Positions 26,059 to 36,400 are shown, counted from the stretch's first letter. The stretch is DNA of 64,000 bases from Bog-532 sp963830385 (GCA_963830385.1 CAWHMD010000013.1:1-64000); one strand, 5' to 3'. Program-made: numbers and translations. Notes: generated from the sequence alone by a model not told the origin.

Positions 26059-26835
26059 GTGGCTGAGCCGATGGTCGTCGTCGACGACCTGCACATCGTT
26101 TATCGCGTCTACGGCGCCGGCGGAAGCAAGGGCACCGCGGCGACGGCGCTGATGCGGGTGATGCGACGCCAGAACCGCCCCGGGCTGCGCGAGGTCCACG
26201 CCATCCGCGGCATCTCGTTCGTGGCCAATCGCGGCGACGCGGTCGGGATCATCGGGCGCAACGGCTCCGGGAAGTCGACGCTGCTGCGCGCGATCGCCGG
26301 CCTGCTGCCGCCCGAACGGGGGGCCGTCTACACCACCGGCGAGGCCTCGCTGCTGGGCGTCAACGCCGCCCTGCTGGACGACCTCACCGGTGAGCGCAAC
26401 GTGGTGCTGGGCTGCCTGGCCATGGGCATGACCCCGCAGGAGGTCAAGACCCGCTACCGCGACATCGTGGAGTTCTCCGGCGTCGGCGACTTCATCGACC
26501 TGCCCATGCGCACCTATTCGAGCGGCATGGGCTCCCGGCTGCGGTTCGCGATCGCGTCCGCCAAGAGCCACGACGTGCTGCTCATCGACGAGGCCCTGGC
26601 CACCGGTGACGCTCCGTTCCGGGCCAAGAGCCACAAGCGCATCGAGGAGCTGCGCCAGGAGTCCGGCGCCGTGTTCCTGGTCGCCCACAACCTGGCCGAG
26701 GTCGAGGAGACCTGCAACCGCGTCATCTGGCTCGAGCGCGGCGAGATCATCATGGACGGCGAGGACGTGGCCGGCATCATCGACGCCTACCTCGAAGCCT
26801 CCGGCGGCGACCGTCGCACCCGCCAGCCCGCCTAG
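26059..26835 (+). CDS. ABC transporter ATP-binding protein, TagH/Wzt type
   Basis: About 258 aa. Energises export of a cell-surface polysaccharide or teichoic-acid polymer. Walker A is IGRNGSGKSTLL, the signature is YSSGMGSRLRFA and Walker B is VLLIDEALATGD, exactly in the TagH/RfbE pattern; the insert between Walker A and signature (LTGERNVVLGCLAMGM) is also typical. The matching permease is not next to it on either side. It has no C-terminal carbohydrate-binding domain. The GTG start has GAGGTAGGG upstream. Confidence 0.86.
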   Translation: MAEPMVVVDDLHIVYRVYGAGGSKGTAATALMRVMRRQNRPGLREVHAIRGISFVANRGDAVGIIGRNGSGKSTLLRAIAGLLPPERGAVYTTGEASLLGVNAALLDDLTGERNVVLGCLAMGMTPQEVKTRYRDIVEFSGVGDFIDLPMRTYSSGMGSRLRFAIASAKSHDVLLIDEALATGDAPFRAKSHKRIEELRQESGAVFLVAHNLAEVEETCNRVIWLERGEIIMDGEDVAGIIDAYLEASGGDRRTRQPA

Positions 26836-26858
26836 CCTGCCCTTGCCCGCCTGGGAGG

Positions 26859-28133
26859 ATGGCTCGGAAAAGGGGGTTGGTGGTGGATCGGCAGACCCGG
26901 CGCCTGGCCTGGCTCGGTGGCGCATGCGTGACCGTGGTAGCGGTGACCGCGATCTTCGCGGTGCTCTTCCGGCCGGCCTCAGATAGCCGCCATTCCGCGT
27001 CGGCCCGGCCGTCCCACCGGATCAAAGCGCAGGCCTCAGTCGCCGGCCCGGCATCACATCCGCCCGCCACGTGGCAGGTCGCGGGCCCGATTGCCGACCT
27101 GTCGATGCCGCTGGCGGGGATGCCTCCGGTGGCTGACCCAGCCAACATCTATGCCGACGCAGGGGCGAACATGCTCAGCCCGGCGGTGCGCGGAGCGCCC
27201 TACCGGATCTACGTGCCGAACAGCGGTGGGTCCACCGTCACCGTCATCGACCCTGCCACCCGCCGGGTGATCGCGACCTACCCGAGCGGGCGCAACCCGC
27301 AGCACGTTGTGCCCGGCTACGACATGCGCACGCTCTACGTGACGAATGACCTGGCTAACAGCCTCACTCCGATCAATCCCGACACCGGCCAGCCAGCCGG
27401 CCCGAATATCGGCGTGGACGACCCGTACAACATGTACTTCACCCCCGACGGGCGCTACGCCATCGTGGTGGCTGAATCCCGGCAGAACCTGGACTTCCGC
27501 GACCCGCACACCTTCGCCCTCAGGCACCGAATCCATGTGAATTGCGCGGGCGTGGACCACATCGACTTTGCGGCCAACGGCGCCTACCTGATCGCCACGT
27601 GCGAGTTCGTCGGCCGCCTGGTCCGCATCGACCTGCACAACCTGACCGTGGCCGGGTACCTGAACGTGCCAGGCTCCGCACCGCAGGACATCAAACTAGA
27701 CCCGGCCGGGCGTATCTTCTACGTCGCCGACAAGAATCACGCCGGCGTGTGGCTGATCGATGCGGCGACCTTCAAGGTCACCGGATTCATCCCCACCGGC
27801 CCGGACGCGCATGGCCTGTACCCGAGTCGCGACGCCCGCTACCTGTACGTCACGAACCGCGGCAACGGCACGATCACCCTGATCAATTTCGCGACCAGAA
27901 AGGTCGCCACTACCTGGCGGATCCCTGGCGGAGGCAGCCCGGACATGGGCAACCTTTCCCCCGACGGGAAGGTGTTCTGGGTGTCCGGGCGCTATGACAA
28001 CGTGGTGTACGAAATCTCCACCGCCGATGGCCGCCTGCTGGCCAAGATCCCAGTGGGGTCGCAGCCGCATGGGCTGTGCGTATGGCCGCAGCCGGGCCGT
28101 TACTCCCTCGGCCACACGGGGATCACCCGGTGA
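26859..28133 (+). CDS. Exported YVTN-type beta-propeller protein
   Basis: About 424 aa, or 416 if the in-frame GTG at 26883 is used. One N-terminal membrane anchor (LAWLGGACVTVVAVTAIFAVLF) is followed by six to seven beta-propeller repeats of the YVTN/surface-layer type (RIYVPNSGGSTVTVIDPATRRVIATY, RYLYVTNRGNGTITLINFATRKV). Such propellers often bind metals or quinones or act in cell-surface interactions. It overlaps the next gene by GTGA and lies opposite a Sco1 gene, hinting at an extracytoplasmic copper or redox role. Confidence 0.8.
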   Translation: MARKRGLVVDRQTRRLAWLGGACVTVVAVTAIFAVLFRPASDSRHSASARPSHRIKAQASVAGPASHPPATWQVAGPIADLSMPLAGMPPVADPANIYADAGANMLSPAVRGAPYRIYVPNSGGSTVTVIDPATRRVIATYPSGRNPQHVVPGYDMRTLYVTNDLANSLTPINPDTGQPAGPNIGVDDPYNMYFTPDGRYAIVVAESRQNLDFRDPHTFALRHRIHVNCAGVDHIDFAANGAYLIATCEFVGRLVRIDLHNLTVAGYLNVPGSAPQDIKLDPAGRIFYVADKNHAGVWLIDAATFKVTGFIPTGPDAHGLYPSRDARYLYVTNRGNGTITLINFATRKVATTWRIPGGGSPDMGNLSPDGKVFWVSGRYDNVVYEISTADGRLLAKIPVGSQPHGLCVWPQPGRYSLGHTGITR

Positions 28134-28672
28134 ACGCACTGCGGCTCGGCTACCCTGGCCGCGCCGCCCGCCGGGCCGGGCTGATGCTGGCCGGCCTGCT
28201 CCTGGTGCTGGCCGGACTGGCCGGCGCAGCCCCCGCTCACGGGGCCGGTGACGTCATCGCCCGACTGGGTCCACTGAGGGTCAGCGCTACCGTGCTGCGT
28301 CCCGGACCCGCGGGCACGCTGACCACGTACCTGCAGGTCAGCACCAGCGGGCAAGCTTCTGATCAGCTGGACGCCGCGATCGCTGCGGGCGGCGGAGCGG
28401 TGGCGGTCCACCACCAGCAGGTCAGCGTCGGGGAGATCTCGGACCTCACCGGCTGCGGCACCGAACCTCCGCCGCCGGGGGTCGTGAGTTACTGGCTTCA
28501 CTACGGCCCGCTGCTGGTCCCCGGACGTTCCGGCGGCCCGGCGCCGCCTGCGGACGCGACCCTGACCGTGCTGCCGGACGCCTCCTGGCCGGGCCGCGCG
28601 ACCGTAGCCATCACCTTGTACTTCGCGCACGCCGGCTCGGTGATTCTGCGCCTGCCCGTCAGCCCCGCCTAA
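28130..28672 (+). CDS. Exported protein of unknown function, coupled to the beta-propeller gene
   Basis: About 180 aa. Signal peptide or single anchor at residues 12-38 (AGLMLAGLLLVLAGLAG...AHG), then a beta-rich domain (LRVSATVLRPGPAGTLTTYLQVSTSGQA) with an AVHHQQVSVGE segment. No family recognised. The GTG at 28130 overlaps the preceding TGA stop (GTGA), so translation is coupled. Its stop codon overlaps that of the convergent Sco1 gene (CTAA), so the two transcripts share their 3' ends. Confidence 0.68.
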   Translation: MNALRLGYPGRAARRAGLMLAGLLLVLAGLAGAAPAHGAGDVIARLGPLRVSATVLRPGPAGTLTTYLQVSTSGQASDQLDAAIAAGGGAVAVHHQQVSVGEISDLTGCGTEPPPPGVVSYWLHYGPLLVPGRSGGPAPPADATLTVLPDASWPGRATVAITLYFAHAGSVILRLPVSPA

Positions 28673-29454
28673 CCAGCCGGCGGCCGGATTGCCTTCCCGG
28701 TCAGCCAGGCGATGGGAGTGATCGCCTGAGCCGCCGTCCAGGTGCTTGCGTCCGGATGGCTGAGGTCGGCGTGGCCCTGCGGGCTCAGGAAGCGGCGCAG
28801 GGCCGGCGTGATGGGCGCCCCCCGGGCGTTGGGATTGCCCCGCACGGCAAATCGTTCCCGTCCCCGCGCATCGAGGTAGATCAGTGCGTCTTCATGATCG
28901 ACGTCGTAGGTCAGCATCTTGCCGGTCAGCCAGTCGGTTCCGGGCGGGCTGTCCTCGGCGACCCGCTGGTAGTGCACCCGGAAGTACCGCCAGATTTGCC
29001 CTATGACCGCCGGGCTGGCGGTGAGCAGCGACCAGTTCGCCGGGGCCCCGGTCAGCTTCCGGTAGGCGCGCAGCCGGAGCGGCGTGTCCCGGCCCGGGTC
29101 CACCGTGAGCTCAACGAACCGTACCCGGGAGCCCAGCCCGGCCGCCGTGACCGCGCGGTCCATCATCAGCAGGTTGCCGGTCGTCAGCGGGCAGGTCTCC
29201 TGGCACAGGGTGAGGAGGTCGGTAAGCACCACAACCTGGCCGTGCCAGGCGGCCAGGCTGGTCGTCTGGCCCGTGTCCGTGGTCAGCGGCAGATCCGCCA
29301 CCGCGGCCGGCACCGGTGTGTCCACCACCGTACCGAGATAGGCCGACGGCGGACCCGGGACGCCTGGCCCCCTGCCGCACGCGGTGACGGCCAAGACGGA
29401 CGCGGCCAGCATCCCCGCAAGCAGGATTGGCCAGCCTCGCACCGTCGCCCTCAC
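28669..29454 (-). CDS. SCO1/SenC-type copper chaperone lipoprotein
   Basis: About 261 aa. Short lipoprotein signal with lipobox VTAC near residue 25. A thioredoxin-like fold with the copper-binding CQETCP motif near residue 76 and a distal histidine (VDHED) gives the three SCO copper ligands. Such proteins deliver copper to cytochrome oxidase CuA or act as thiol-disulfide sensors. The GTG start overlaps the upstream deacetylase stop (GTGA). This gene and the CtaG-like gene elsewhere in the window are both oxidase assembly factors. Confidence 0.84.
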   Translation of the reverse strand: MRATVRGWPILLAGMLAASVLAVTACGRGPGVPGPPSAYLGTVVDTPVPAAVADLPLTTDTGQTTSLAAWHGQVVVLTDLLTLCQETCPLTTGNLLMMDRAVTAAGLGSRVRFVELTVDPGRDTPLRLRAYRKLTGAPANWSLLTASPAVIGQIWRYFRVHYQRVAEDSPPGTDWLTGKMLTYDVDHEDALIYLDARGRERFAVRGNPNARGAPITPALRRFLSPQGHADLSHPDASTWTAAQAITPIAWLTGKAIRPPAG

Positions 29455-30242
29455 CGCAACAGCAGACCGGTAAGGGTGACCGGGCGCAGTTGCCGGCTGG
29501 CCAGACCCCGCACAATCGCGGGCAAGGCGATCACGGTACCGGGATGCCCGAGATGCAGGCTGACGATCGACCCCGGCCGCGTCGATCCGAGCACAGTGGA
29601 CACGATCGCGTCTGGCCCGGGATCGGTGTAGTCGAGCGAATCCACGTCGTACGATACGCACGTTTGATAGCCCGCCTTGCGGGCCTCCCGCTCGATCAGC
29701 GGTGTCGAGTACTGCGTTTGTGAGGGCCGAAACCAGCGGCCCGCCGATCCGGTCAGCGTGCGCAGCTGTTGCGCGCATCCCGCGATCTCCGCGTAGGCGC
29801 CCGAAGCGTCCATGGCCCTGATGTCGAGATGATGCATTGTGTGATTGCCCAGATCGTGGCCACCGCGCACGATCCGGTCCGCGACCTGCGGATACTGTTC
29901 GAGCCAGGTCCCGACGGCCAGCACTGTGATCCGGGCTCCCGCGCGCTCTGCCTCGCCGAGCAGCGCGTCGGTCATTGAGACTGGTCCCTGGCCGTGGAAG
30001 GTGAGCGCCACCTCGGGGCGGCGCCGTGACCCGTGCACGACCTGCGGGCCAAGGGGGATATTCCCCTCACCGCGCGTGCTCGCTGCCGGCGACGGCGTTG
30101 ATGACGGCGACGGCACGGCTGATCGATGAGCGTCACCGCCCGGCGGCTCGCCGCCCGACCGCGCGCTCGAGCAGCCTGCCAGCCCGGCCCCGGCTATGGC
30201 TCCGCCCGCCAGCAGCAAGAATTCCCGTCGCTCAATAGACAT
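29451..30242 (-). CDS. Polysaccharide deacetylase-like lipoprotein with degenerate catalytic motif
   Basis: About 263 aa. The N-terminal ERREFLLLAGG with lipobox LAGC suggests a Tat-type lipoprotein. The NodB fold is recognisable: motif 2 HDLGNHTMHH holds the two zinc histidines and motif 3 is RPSQTQYS. Motif 1, usually TFDDGP, reads TFHGQGP, losing both aspartates (catalytic base and metal ligand). It is either inactive or uses different chemistry. The ATG at 30242 was preferred to the one six codons earlier. Forms a two-gene operon with the Sco1 gene. Confidence 0.8.
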   Translation of the reverse strand: MSIERREFLLLAGGAIAGAGLAGCSSARSGGEPPGGDAHRSAVPSPSSTPSPAASTRGEGNIPLGPQVVHGSRRRPEVALTFHGQGPVSMTDALLGEAERAGARITVLAVGTWLEQYPQVADRIVRGGHDLGNHTMHHLDIRAMDASGAYAEIAGCAQQLRTLTGSAGRWFRPSQTQYSTPLIEREARKAGYQTCVSYDVDSLDYTDPGPDAIVSTVLGSTRPGSIVSLHLGHPGTVIALPAIVRGLASRQLRPVTLTGLLLR

Positions 30243-30289
30243 CTGCAGAACAGTATCCACCCCCGGCCGATCCCACCGCTCTTACCTTC

Positions 30290-32155
30290 TTACGCCGGGG
30301 CGGCGGCGTCTTTGAGGACCAGGCGCATGATCGCGCCGCCGGTGGGGCGGGACCGGGCGTCCACCTCGCCGCCCTGAGCGATGGCCAGGCGGCGGACGAT
30401 GTAGAGCCCGATCCCGATGCCGCCGAAGCGGCGCCGGTCGCCCGCCTCGCCCTGGAAGAAACGCTCGAAGATGCGCTCGTGGTCGCCGTCGGCGATGCCG
30501 ATGCCGTTGTCCGCCACGGTGACCTCGATCCGGCCGTCGGCCGCGCACGCCCGGACCACCACCTCACCGCCCTGGGGTGAGTACTTGAACGCGTTCTCCA
30601 GCAACTGGCCGACGATGATGTCGGTGGCCATGGTGTCGCCGAAGGCGGTCGGCAGGTCGTCGGGGATGTCCGCGATCAGCGTGTGCTTGTCCGACAGCGG
30701 CCGGAACGCGATCACCGCCGCCCGCAGCAGCGCGGCCAGTTCGAACGGCCCGTTACGGACCGGCAGCTGATCGGCGCCGGCCCGCGAGCCCAGCAGCAGC
30801 TGCTCGACCAGGCGGCCGAGCGAGCCGGCCCGTTCGGCGATCGTCTGCACGGCCGCCCGCCGGTCGGCGTCGGTGAGCTGGTCCCAGCGCTGGGCCAGGG
30901 TGCTGGCGAAGCCCTGGACCACGGTGATCGGGGTGCGCAGCTCGTGACTGGTGGTGGCCAGGAACAGGTCCTTGGCCTCCTCCAGTTCCTTGGCCGCGGT
31001 CACGTCGCGGAAGTCGATGACACGCTCGTCGCTGCCGGCCAGCGCGGTGCACAGCACGTCCAGCCACCGCCCGTTGGGCAGCCGGTGGGTGAGCTTGGCG
31101 CCCGGCTCCGGCTGCGGGAACGGCGGCTCCTTGCCCATCGCCACCTCGGCGGCCACCCCGGTGATCAGGTGCGCGGCCGGGTTCCACTGGCGCACCAGGC
31201 CGCCGCCGTCCAGCACGGCGATGCCGTCGGCGCTGCCGTCGATGACCGCGCGCTCGTGGGCCCGCTGGCGGATGGCCTCCTCGAACGCCATGGCGTTGGT
31301 CAGCGCCACGCCGGCGTGCCCGGCCAGCAGCTCGAGCAGCTCCAGCTCGACGTGGCTGAGGTTGCGGCGGCTGTACAGCGCGTACAGCGCCCCGTAGGGA
31401 CGCTCCCCCACGTGCGACAGGCTGAGCGCGATCGTGTGCAGGCCGGGCAGCGCCGACCAGATCAGGTCGTCGAAGCCGCCGGAGTCGCCGGTGGTCATCA
31501 TCACCGTCTTGCCCGACCGCATCAGGTCGCCGACCAGGCTGCTGGTCAGGTCGGCGGTGCGCCCGCGCAGCCGTTCCGGCAACCCGGAGGTGCTGACCAG
31601 CCGGAGCACGTTGTCCTCGATGAGCACGAAACCGCCCGCGTCGGCCCCGGTCAGCTCGCGCAGGCTGGCGGCGATGCGGTCGAGCACCGATCCCAGGTCG
31701 CGCTGGGCGTTCATGTCGGCCACCACGTCACCGAGCCGCCGGACCACCCGAGCCCGCTCGGCCATGTAGTGCCGGGCCACGTCGTCCTCGCCCACCTGGT
31801 GGCAGACGTTGACCCAGCCGGTCACCACGCCGCCCGCGTCGTTCAGGGCGCTGGTGTCGATGCGGACGTCGATCGCGCTGCCGTCTTTGCGGATACGCCG
31901 GGTCGCGAACGAGATCTGGCCGCCGCCCCGGACCCGCTCCAGCACCGCGTTGTGTTCGGCCTTGAGCTCCTCGGGGATGATCGGCGGCTCGAGGCCCACC
32001 ACTTCGGGCGCGGTCCAGCCGAACATCCGCTCGGCCGCCGGGTTCCACAGCAGCACCGTGCGGTCGGTGTCGAACGCGACGATCGCGTCGGCCGCGCACT
32101 CGATGACGGCCCGGGCCGTCGCGTCGAACCGGCCCGTGACCTCCGCTGGCTTCAT
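30290..32155 (-). CDS. PAS-GAF-PAS sensor histidine kinase, orphan
   Basis: About 621 aa. PAS 1 lies around residues 12-125 (DAIVAFDTDRTVLLWNPAAERMFGW). A GAF domain lies around 150-295 and PAS 2 around 305-385 (GIAVLDGGGLVRQWNPAAHLITG). HisKA has the H box ATTSHELRTPITVVQG and a HATPase_c domain follows (QLLENAFKYSPQGG, DNGIGIADGDHERIFERFFQG, GIGIGLYIVRRL). No membrane segments, so a cytoplasmic redox, light or ligand sensor is likely. No response regulator gene is adjacent. The ATG at 32155 has GAGGGGG 5 nt upstream. Confidence 0.9.
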   Translation of the reverse strand: MKPAEVTGRFDATARAVIECAADAIVAFDTDRTVLLWNPAAERMFGWTAPEVVGLEPPIIPEELKAEHNAVLERVRGGGQISFATRRIRKDGSAIDVRIDTSALNDAGGVVTGWVNVCHQVGEDDVARHYMAERARVVRRLGDVVADMNAQRDLGSVLDRIAASLRELTGADAGGFVLIEDNVLRLVSTSGLPERLRGRTADLTSSLVGDLMRSGKTVMMTTGDSGGFDDLIWSALPGLHTIALSLSHVGERPYGALYALYSRRNLSHVELELLELLAGHAGVALTNAMAFEEAIRQRAHERAVIDGSADGIAVLDGGGLVRQWNPAAHLITGVAAEVAMGKEPPFPQPEPGAKLTHRLPNGRWLDVLCTALAGSDERVIDFRDVTAAKELEEAKDLFLATTSHELRTPITVVQGFASTLAQRWDQLTDADRRAAVQTIAERAGSLGRLVEQLLLGSRAGADQLPVRNGPFELAALLRAAVIAFRPLSDKHTLIADIPDDLPTAFGDTMATDIIVGQLLENAFKYSPQGGEVVVRACAADGRIEVTVADNGIGIADGDHERIFERFFQGEAGDRRRFGGIGIGLYIVRRLAIAQGGEVDARSRPTGGAIMRLVLKDAAAPA

Positions 32156-32474
32156 CACCACCCCCTCATGGTGCCATCGAAGCGCTGTCCCAGGTCAGCA
32201 ATTGCCGAGTGTCCCGATCGCGGAGGCGAGGCCTCTGGTCTGGGCCGGGACTCCTGGCTAAGGTAGTTGCTTGTTTGAAACCAAATAAATGAAGGAATGA
32301 GGTACCCGGTAAGGGGGCATACGTTCCAGTAACCAGCGCCCGGCGCGGGCCAATCCAGATCGCGGGCGGGCGCGCCCAGGGGTTGGCAAGGACTGCGGCC
32401 GGCAGTCATCCTTACTCCAAGGCTCCACCCGGGGCCACCGAACGTGCGGCGCGGTTCCCGCAAGGACGCGGACA
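32156..32474. other. Divergent intergenic region
   Basis: About 320 bases between the histidine kinase and the universal stress protein. The stretch 32262-32310 is markedly AT-rich for this genome and is the likely promoter island for one or both genes. No clear -35/-10 pair, operator dyad or small gene was found. Confidence 0.35.
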
Positions 32475-32969
32475 TTGGACCAGGCAGAGTCTTATCCCCC
32501 TCAGGGCCAGCCGGAACGGCGGCGTGGGCAGGAGCAGCACGGCCATACGCGGCTCGACCATCCGGTCGTGGTGGGCTACGACGGCTCCCCGTGCAGCCGC
32601 AACGCGCTGGCCTACGCGGCCGGGGTGGCCCGGCGGCTCGGCCGCTCGTTGCTGGTGGTGCACGTGTCGTCCACCGGCATGTACTGCGAACCGCTGACCG
32701 GCCAGGTGATCGGCCTGCCGGAGCACAGCGGCGACCTCGAGCGGTGGCTGCGGGCCGAGCTGGAACAGGTCGCCGACCCGACCGGTCTCGACGTGCACGT
32801 GCGCACCCGGCGGGGCAGCCCCGCCCGCGAGCTGGCCGCCATCGCCGCCGAGCAGGACGCGGACGCGCTGGTCATCGGCGCCCCGTCGCGGAACTGGCGG
32901 CGGGTCGGCGGCTCGGTGCCCAGCTGGCTGACCAGGCACGCCCGCTGCCCGGTGATCGTCGTCCCCTGA
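32475..32969 (+). CDS. Universal stress protein (UspA family)
   Basis: About 164 aa, one Usp domain. VVVGYDGSPCSRNALAYAA near residue 31 forms the first strand and helix; the ATP-binding G-2x-G-9x-G(S/T) pattern appears as GAPSRNWRRVGGSVPSWL near the C-terminus, followed by the HARCPVIVVP strand, so nucleotide binding is expected. The TTG at 32475 has AAGGA 8 nt upstream; a shorter start cannot be excluded. Divergent from the histidine kinase. Confidence 0.85.
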   Translation: MDQAESYPPQGQPERRRGQEQHGHTRLDHPVVVGYDGSPCSRNALAYAAGVARRLGRSLLVVHVSSTGMYCEPLTGQVIGLPEHSGDLERWLRAELEQVADPTGLDVHVRTRRGSPARELAAIAAEQDADALVIGAPSRNWRRVGGSVPSWLTRHARCPVIVVP

Positions 32970-33073
32970 TCACGTCAACCGCTCCGGCGGTCAGCGCGTC
33001 TTGTTACGGAGCCAAGCGGTTTCGCAGCGTGACGATCTGATCGTAATCGGTCATTTACCCCGAACGGAGCGGT

Positions 33074-33463
33074 ATGAAGCTGAAGCGTGCGTCCCTGGTC
33101 CTGGCTGCACCGGTGACGGCCCTGCTGGCGGTGGCCACCCCGGCCGTCAGCGCCAGCGCGGCTCCCACTGCGGCAAACCCGACTAAGGTGCCGTGCCGCA
33201 CCTGGGTGAGCAACAGCAAGCCCAAGGACTACTCGACAGTGGACGTGTGGGTAGCGACGGCCCGGGACGCGGGCGTGACCACCGTGGCCCACTACAAGAC
33301 CAAGACGACCAAGCACACGGCCAAGGCGAATAGCAAGGGTGCCGCCGAGATCGCCTACCGCATCAGCGACGCGACCCCCGGCTACAAGGTGAAGGTATCG
33401 GTCACTGTGACCTCGGGCCGTCATACCGGTAGCTGCTCCACGTCGTTCGTCCCGCACCGGTAG
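33074..33463 (+). CDS. Small secreted protein of unknown function
   Basis: About 129 aa with a clean Sec signal peptide (MKLKRASLVLAAPVTALLAV, cleavage near VSASAA) and a mature domain of about 100 residues rich in Thr, Lys and Val with only two cysteines, placed near its ends (VPCRTWV and GSCSTSF), so one disulfide is likely. The beta-strand pattern suggests an immunoglobulin-like sandwich. No family recognised. GAACGGAGC lies upstream of the ATG. Confidence 0.72.
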   Translation: MKLKRASLVLAAPVTALLAVATPAVSASAAPTAANPTKVPCRTWVSNSKPKDYSTVDVWVATARDAGVTTVAHYKTKTTKHTAKANSKGAAEIAYRISDATPGYKVKVSVTVTSGRHTGSCSTSFVPHR

Positions 33464-33499
33464 GGCGCTCGGCGGCAGGACATTTTCAGGTTCTTCTGG

Positions 33500-36400
33500 T
33501 CAGCGGAAGTCCCGGCTGGGCGGGGCGGCCGCGACCCGCAGGCGCCGCAGCCGGGACGCGACCAGGTTGGTGGCGCCTTCGGTGCGCTCGACCCGGCCGT
33601 GCACCAGCAGCGCGCCCGACTCCGCGCCGATCCGGCGGTAGCGGGCCCAGACGTGCGGCGGGCAGATGACGTTGACCATCCCGGTCTCGTCTTCCAGGCT
33701 CATGAACACCACGCCGCCCGCCGTCTCGGGCCGCTGCCGGTGGGTGACCAGGCCGCCGACCACCACCCGGTCGCCGGGCGGGGCGGCGGCCAGGCCGGTG
33801 GCGGTGAGCACGCCGTCGGCGTCCAGCCCGGTCCGCAGGTGCTCCAGCGGGTGGGTGCCGTAGATCCCGGTCGCCCACAGGTCGGCGACGGTCTCCTCGA
33901 CCGGGGTCATCGCGGGCAGGGCCGGCGCGGTCAGCCCGGGCGTGCTGCCGGGCAGCTGGGCGGGCCGGATGGCGGCCGCCGCCCCCGCCACCCACATCGC
34001 CTCCCGGCGACCCGGGCCGAAGCAGCCGAACGCGCCCGCGGCGGCCAGCACCTCCATGGCGGGCGGGGACAGCCGGGCCCGGCGGGCGAAGTCCTCCAGG
34101 TCCCGGTACGGGCGGCCGGCGGCGACCGCCGCGGCGGTGTCGGCGCCGAGGTGACGGACCCCGCGCAGGCCGAGCCGGATGGCCGGCTGCTCGCTCCCGT
34201 TGCTCTCCAGGGTGGCCAGGTCGCTGCTGATGTTGACGTCCACCCCGCGGACCTCGACCCCGTGCCGGCGGACGTCGCTGATCAGGCTGGCCGGTGAGTA
34301 GAAGCCCATCGGCTGGTTGCGCAGCAGGGCGGCGGTGAACGCGGCCGGGTAGTAGTGCTTCAGCCAGGCGCTGGCGTAGACCAGGTAGGCGAAACTGATC
34401 GCGTGTGACTCGGGGAACCCGTAGCTGGAGAAGGCCAGGATCTTCTGGTAGACGTCCTCGGCCACCTCGCCGGAGATGCCCCGCTCGGCCATGCCGTCCA
34501 GCAGCCGCTGGCGCAGCTCCTCGACGCGTTCCGGCGCCCGCTTGGAGCTCATCGCCTGCCGCAGCTTGTCCGCCTCGGCCGGGCTGAAGCCCGCGCAGTC
34601 GATGGCCAGCTGCATCATCTGCTCCTGGAACAGCGGCACCCCGTAGGTCTTGTCCAGGGCCGCCTTCATCGACTCGTGCGGGATCAGCCGTTCCTCGTCG
34701 CCCGCGCGGCGGCGCAGGTAGGGGTGGACCGAGCCGCCCTGGATGGGGCCGGGCCGGATCAGCGCCACCTCCACCACCAGGTCGTAGAACTTCTCCGGGC
34801 GCAGCCGGGGCAGGGTGGACATCTGGGCCCGCGACTCGACCTGGAACACCCCCACGGTGTCGGCCGCCTGCAGCATCCGGTAGACGGCCGGGTCGTCCTG
34901 CGGGATCGAGTTCAGCGTCCAGGAGTGCCCGTAGTGGGTGTCGACCAGGTCGAAGCAGTCGTGCAGGGCCGACAGCATGCCCAGGCCGAGCAGGTCGAAC
35001 TTGACCAGGCCGGCGTAGGCGCAGTCGTCCTTGTCCCACTGCAGGACGCTGCGGCCGGGCATCCGCGCCCACTCCACCGGGCAGACGTCGCTCACCGGCC
35101 GGTCGCAGATGACCATCCCGCCGGAGTGGATGCCCAGGTGCCGCGGCAGCCGCTGCAGCTGCCCGGCCAGCGCGGCCACGTCACCGGGCACCCCGGCCTC
35201 GCCATCGGCCACCTCGCCCGGCCCGGCCCGGTGGGACCAGGCGTTCAGCTCCTCCGGCGGGTGCCCGAGGGCCCGGCCCGCGTCCCGCAGCGCCATCCGC
35301 GGCCGGTAGGTGATCACGTTGGCCACCTGGGCCGCCCGTTCCCGGCCGTAGCGGTCGTAGACGTACTGGATCGCCTCCTCGCGGCGGCGGTGCTCGATGT
35401 CGAGGTCGATATCGGGTGGGCCGTCCCGCCCGGATGAAAGAAAACGTTCGAACAGCAGACCGTGCCGGACCGCATCGACGCTGGTGATCCCCAGGGCATA
35501 ACAGACCACCGAGTTCGCGGCCGAACCACGCCCCTGGCAGAGGATCTGCTGGCGCTCGCAGAACCGGACGATGTCGTGGACGAGCAGGAAGTAGCCGGGG
35601 AACCCGAGTTGCCCGATCACGTTCAGCTCGTGCTCGATCTGGCGGTAGGCCCCGGCCTGCCACTCCGCGCCCGGCGGCCCGTAGCGCTTAGGGGCCTGCT
35701 CCGCGACCAGCGCGCGCAGCCAGGACATCTCGTCGTACCCGTCCGGCACCGGGAAGTCGGGCAGGTTCGGGGCCAGGTCCCCGAAGCCGAACGCGCAGGC
35801 CTCGGCCAGCTCCACCGTCCGCTGCTGGACGCCGGGAAAGCGGCGCAGCCGGCGGCTCATCTCCGCCCCCGACCGCAGGTAGGCCGCGCCCGAGGCGGGC
35901 AGCCAGCCGTCCATCTCGGTCAGGCTGCGGCGCGCGCGGATCGCGGCCAGCGTGTCGGCCAGCCGGGCCCGGGCGGGGGTGGCGTAGTGCACGTTGCCGG
36001 TGGCGATCACGCCGGCCCCGGCCGCGGCGGCCAGCCCGGCCAGCAGGTCGTTCCGCTCGTCGTCACCGGGCTGGTCGTGGAAGGTCAGCTCGGCCAGCAC
36101 GTTGCCGGGGCCGAACGTGGCGGTCAGCGCGCGCAGCTCGGCCAGCGCGGCGGCCGGGCCGCCGGTGGCCAGGGCGGCGGGCACCGCGCCCTTCCGGCAG
36201 CCGGTCAGCACCACCCAGTGCCCGTCGTGGGCTTGCCCGAGCGCGTCCAGGTCGTAGACCGGCCGTCCCTTGGCCCCGCCGGCCAGCTGGGCCGCGCTGA
36301 TCACCGCCGACAGCCGTTTGTAGCCTTCCACGTCCCGGGCCAGCACCAGCAGGTGCCGCCCGCCTGGATCGGGTGATCCGGCTCGTTCCCGGTCGTTCCG

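Noticed and set aside
33486..35072. Alternative minus-strand frame inside dnaE2
   Set aside because: Shadow of the dnaE2 frame, Arg/Pro/Gly-rich and without any polymerase motif.
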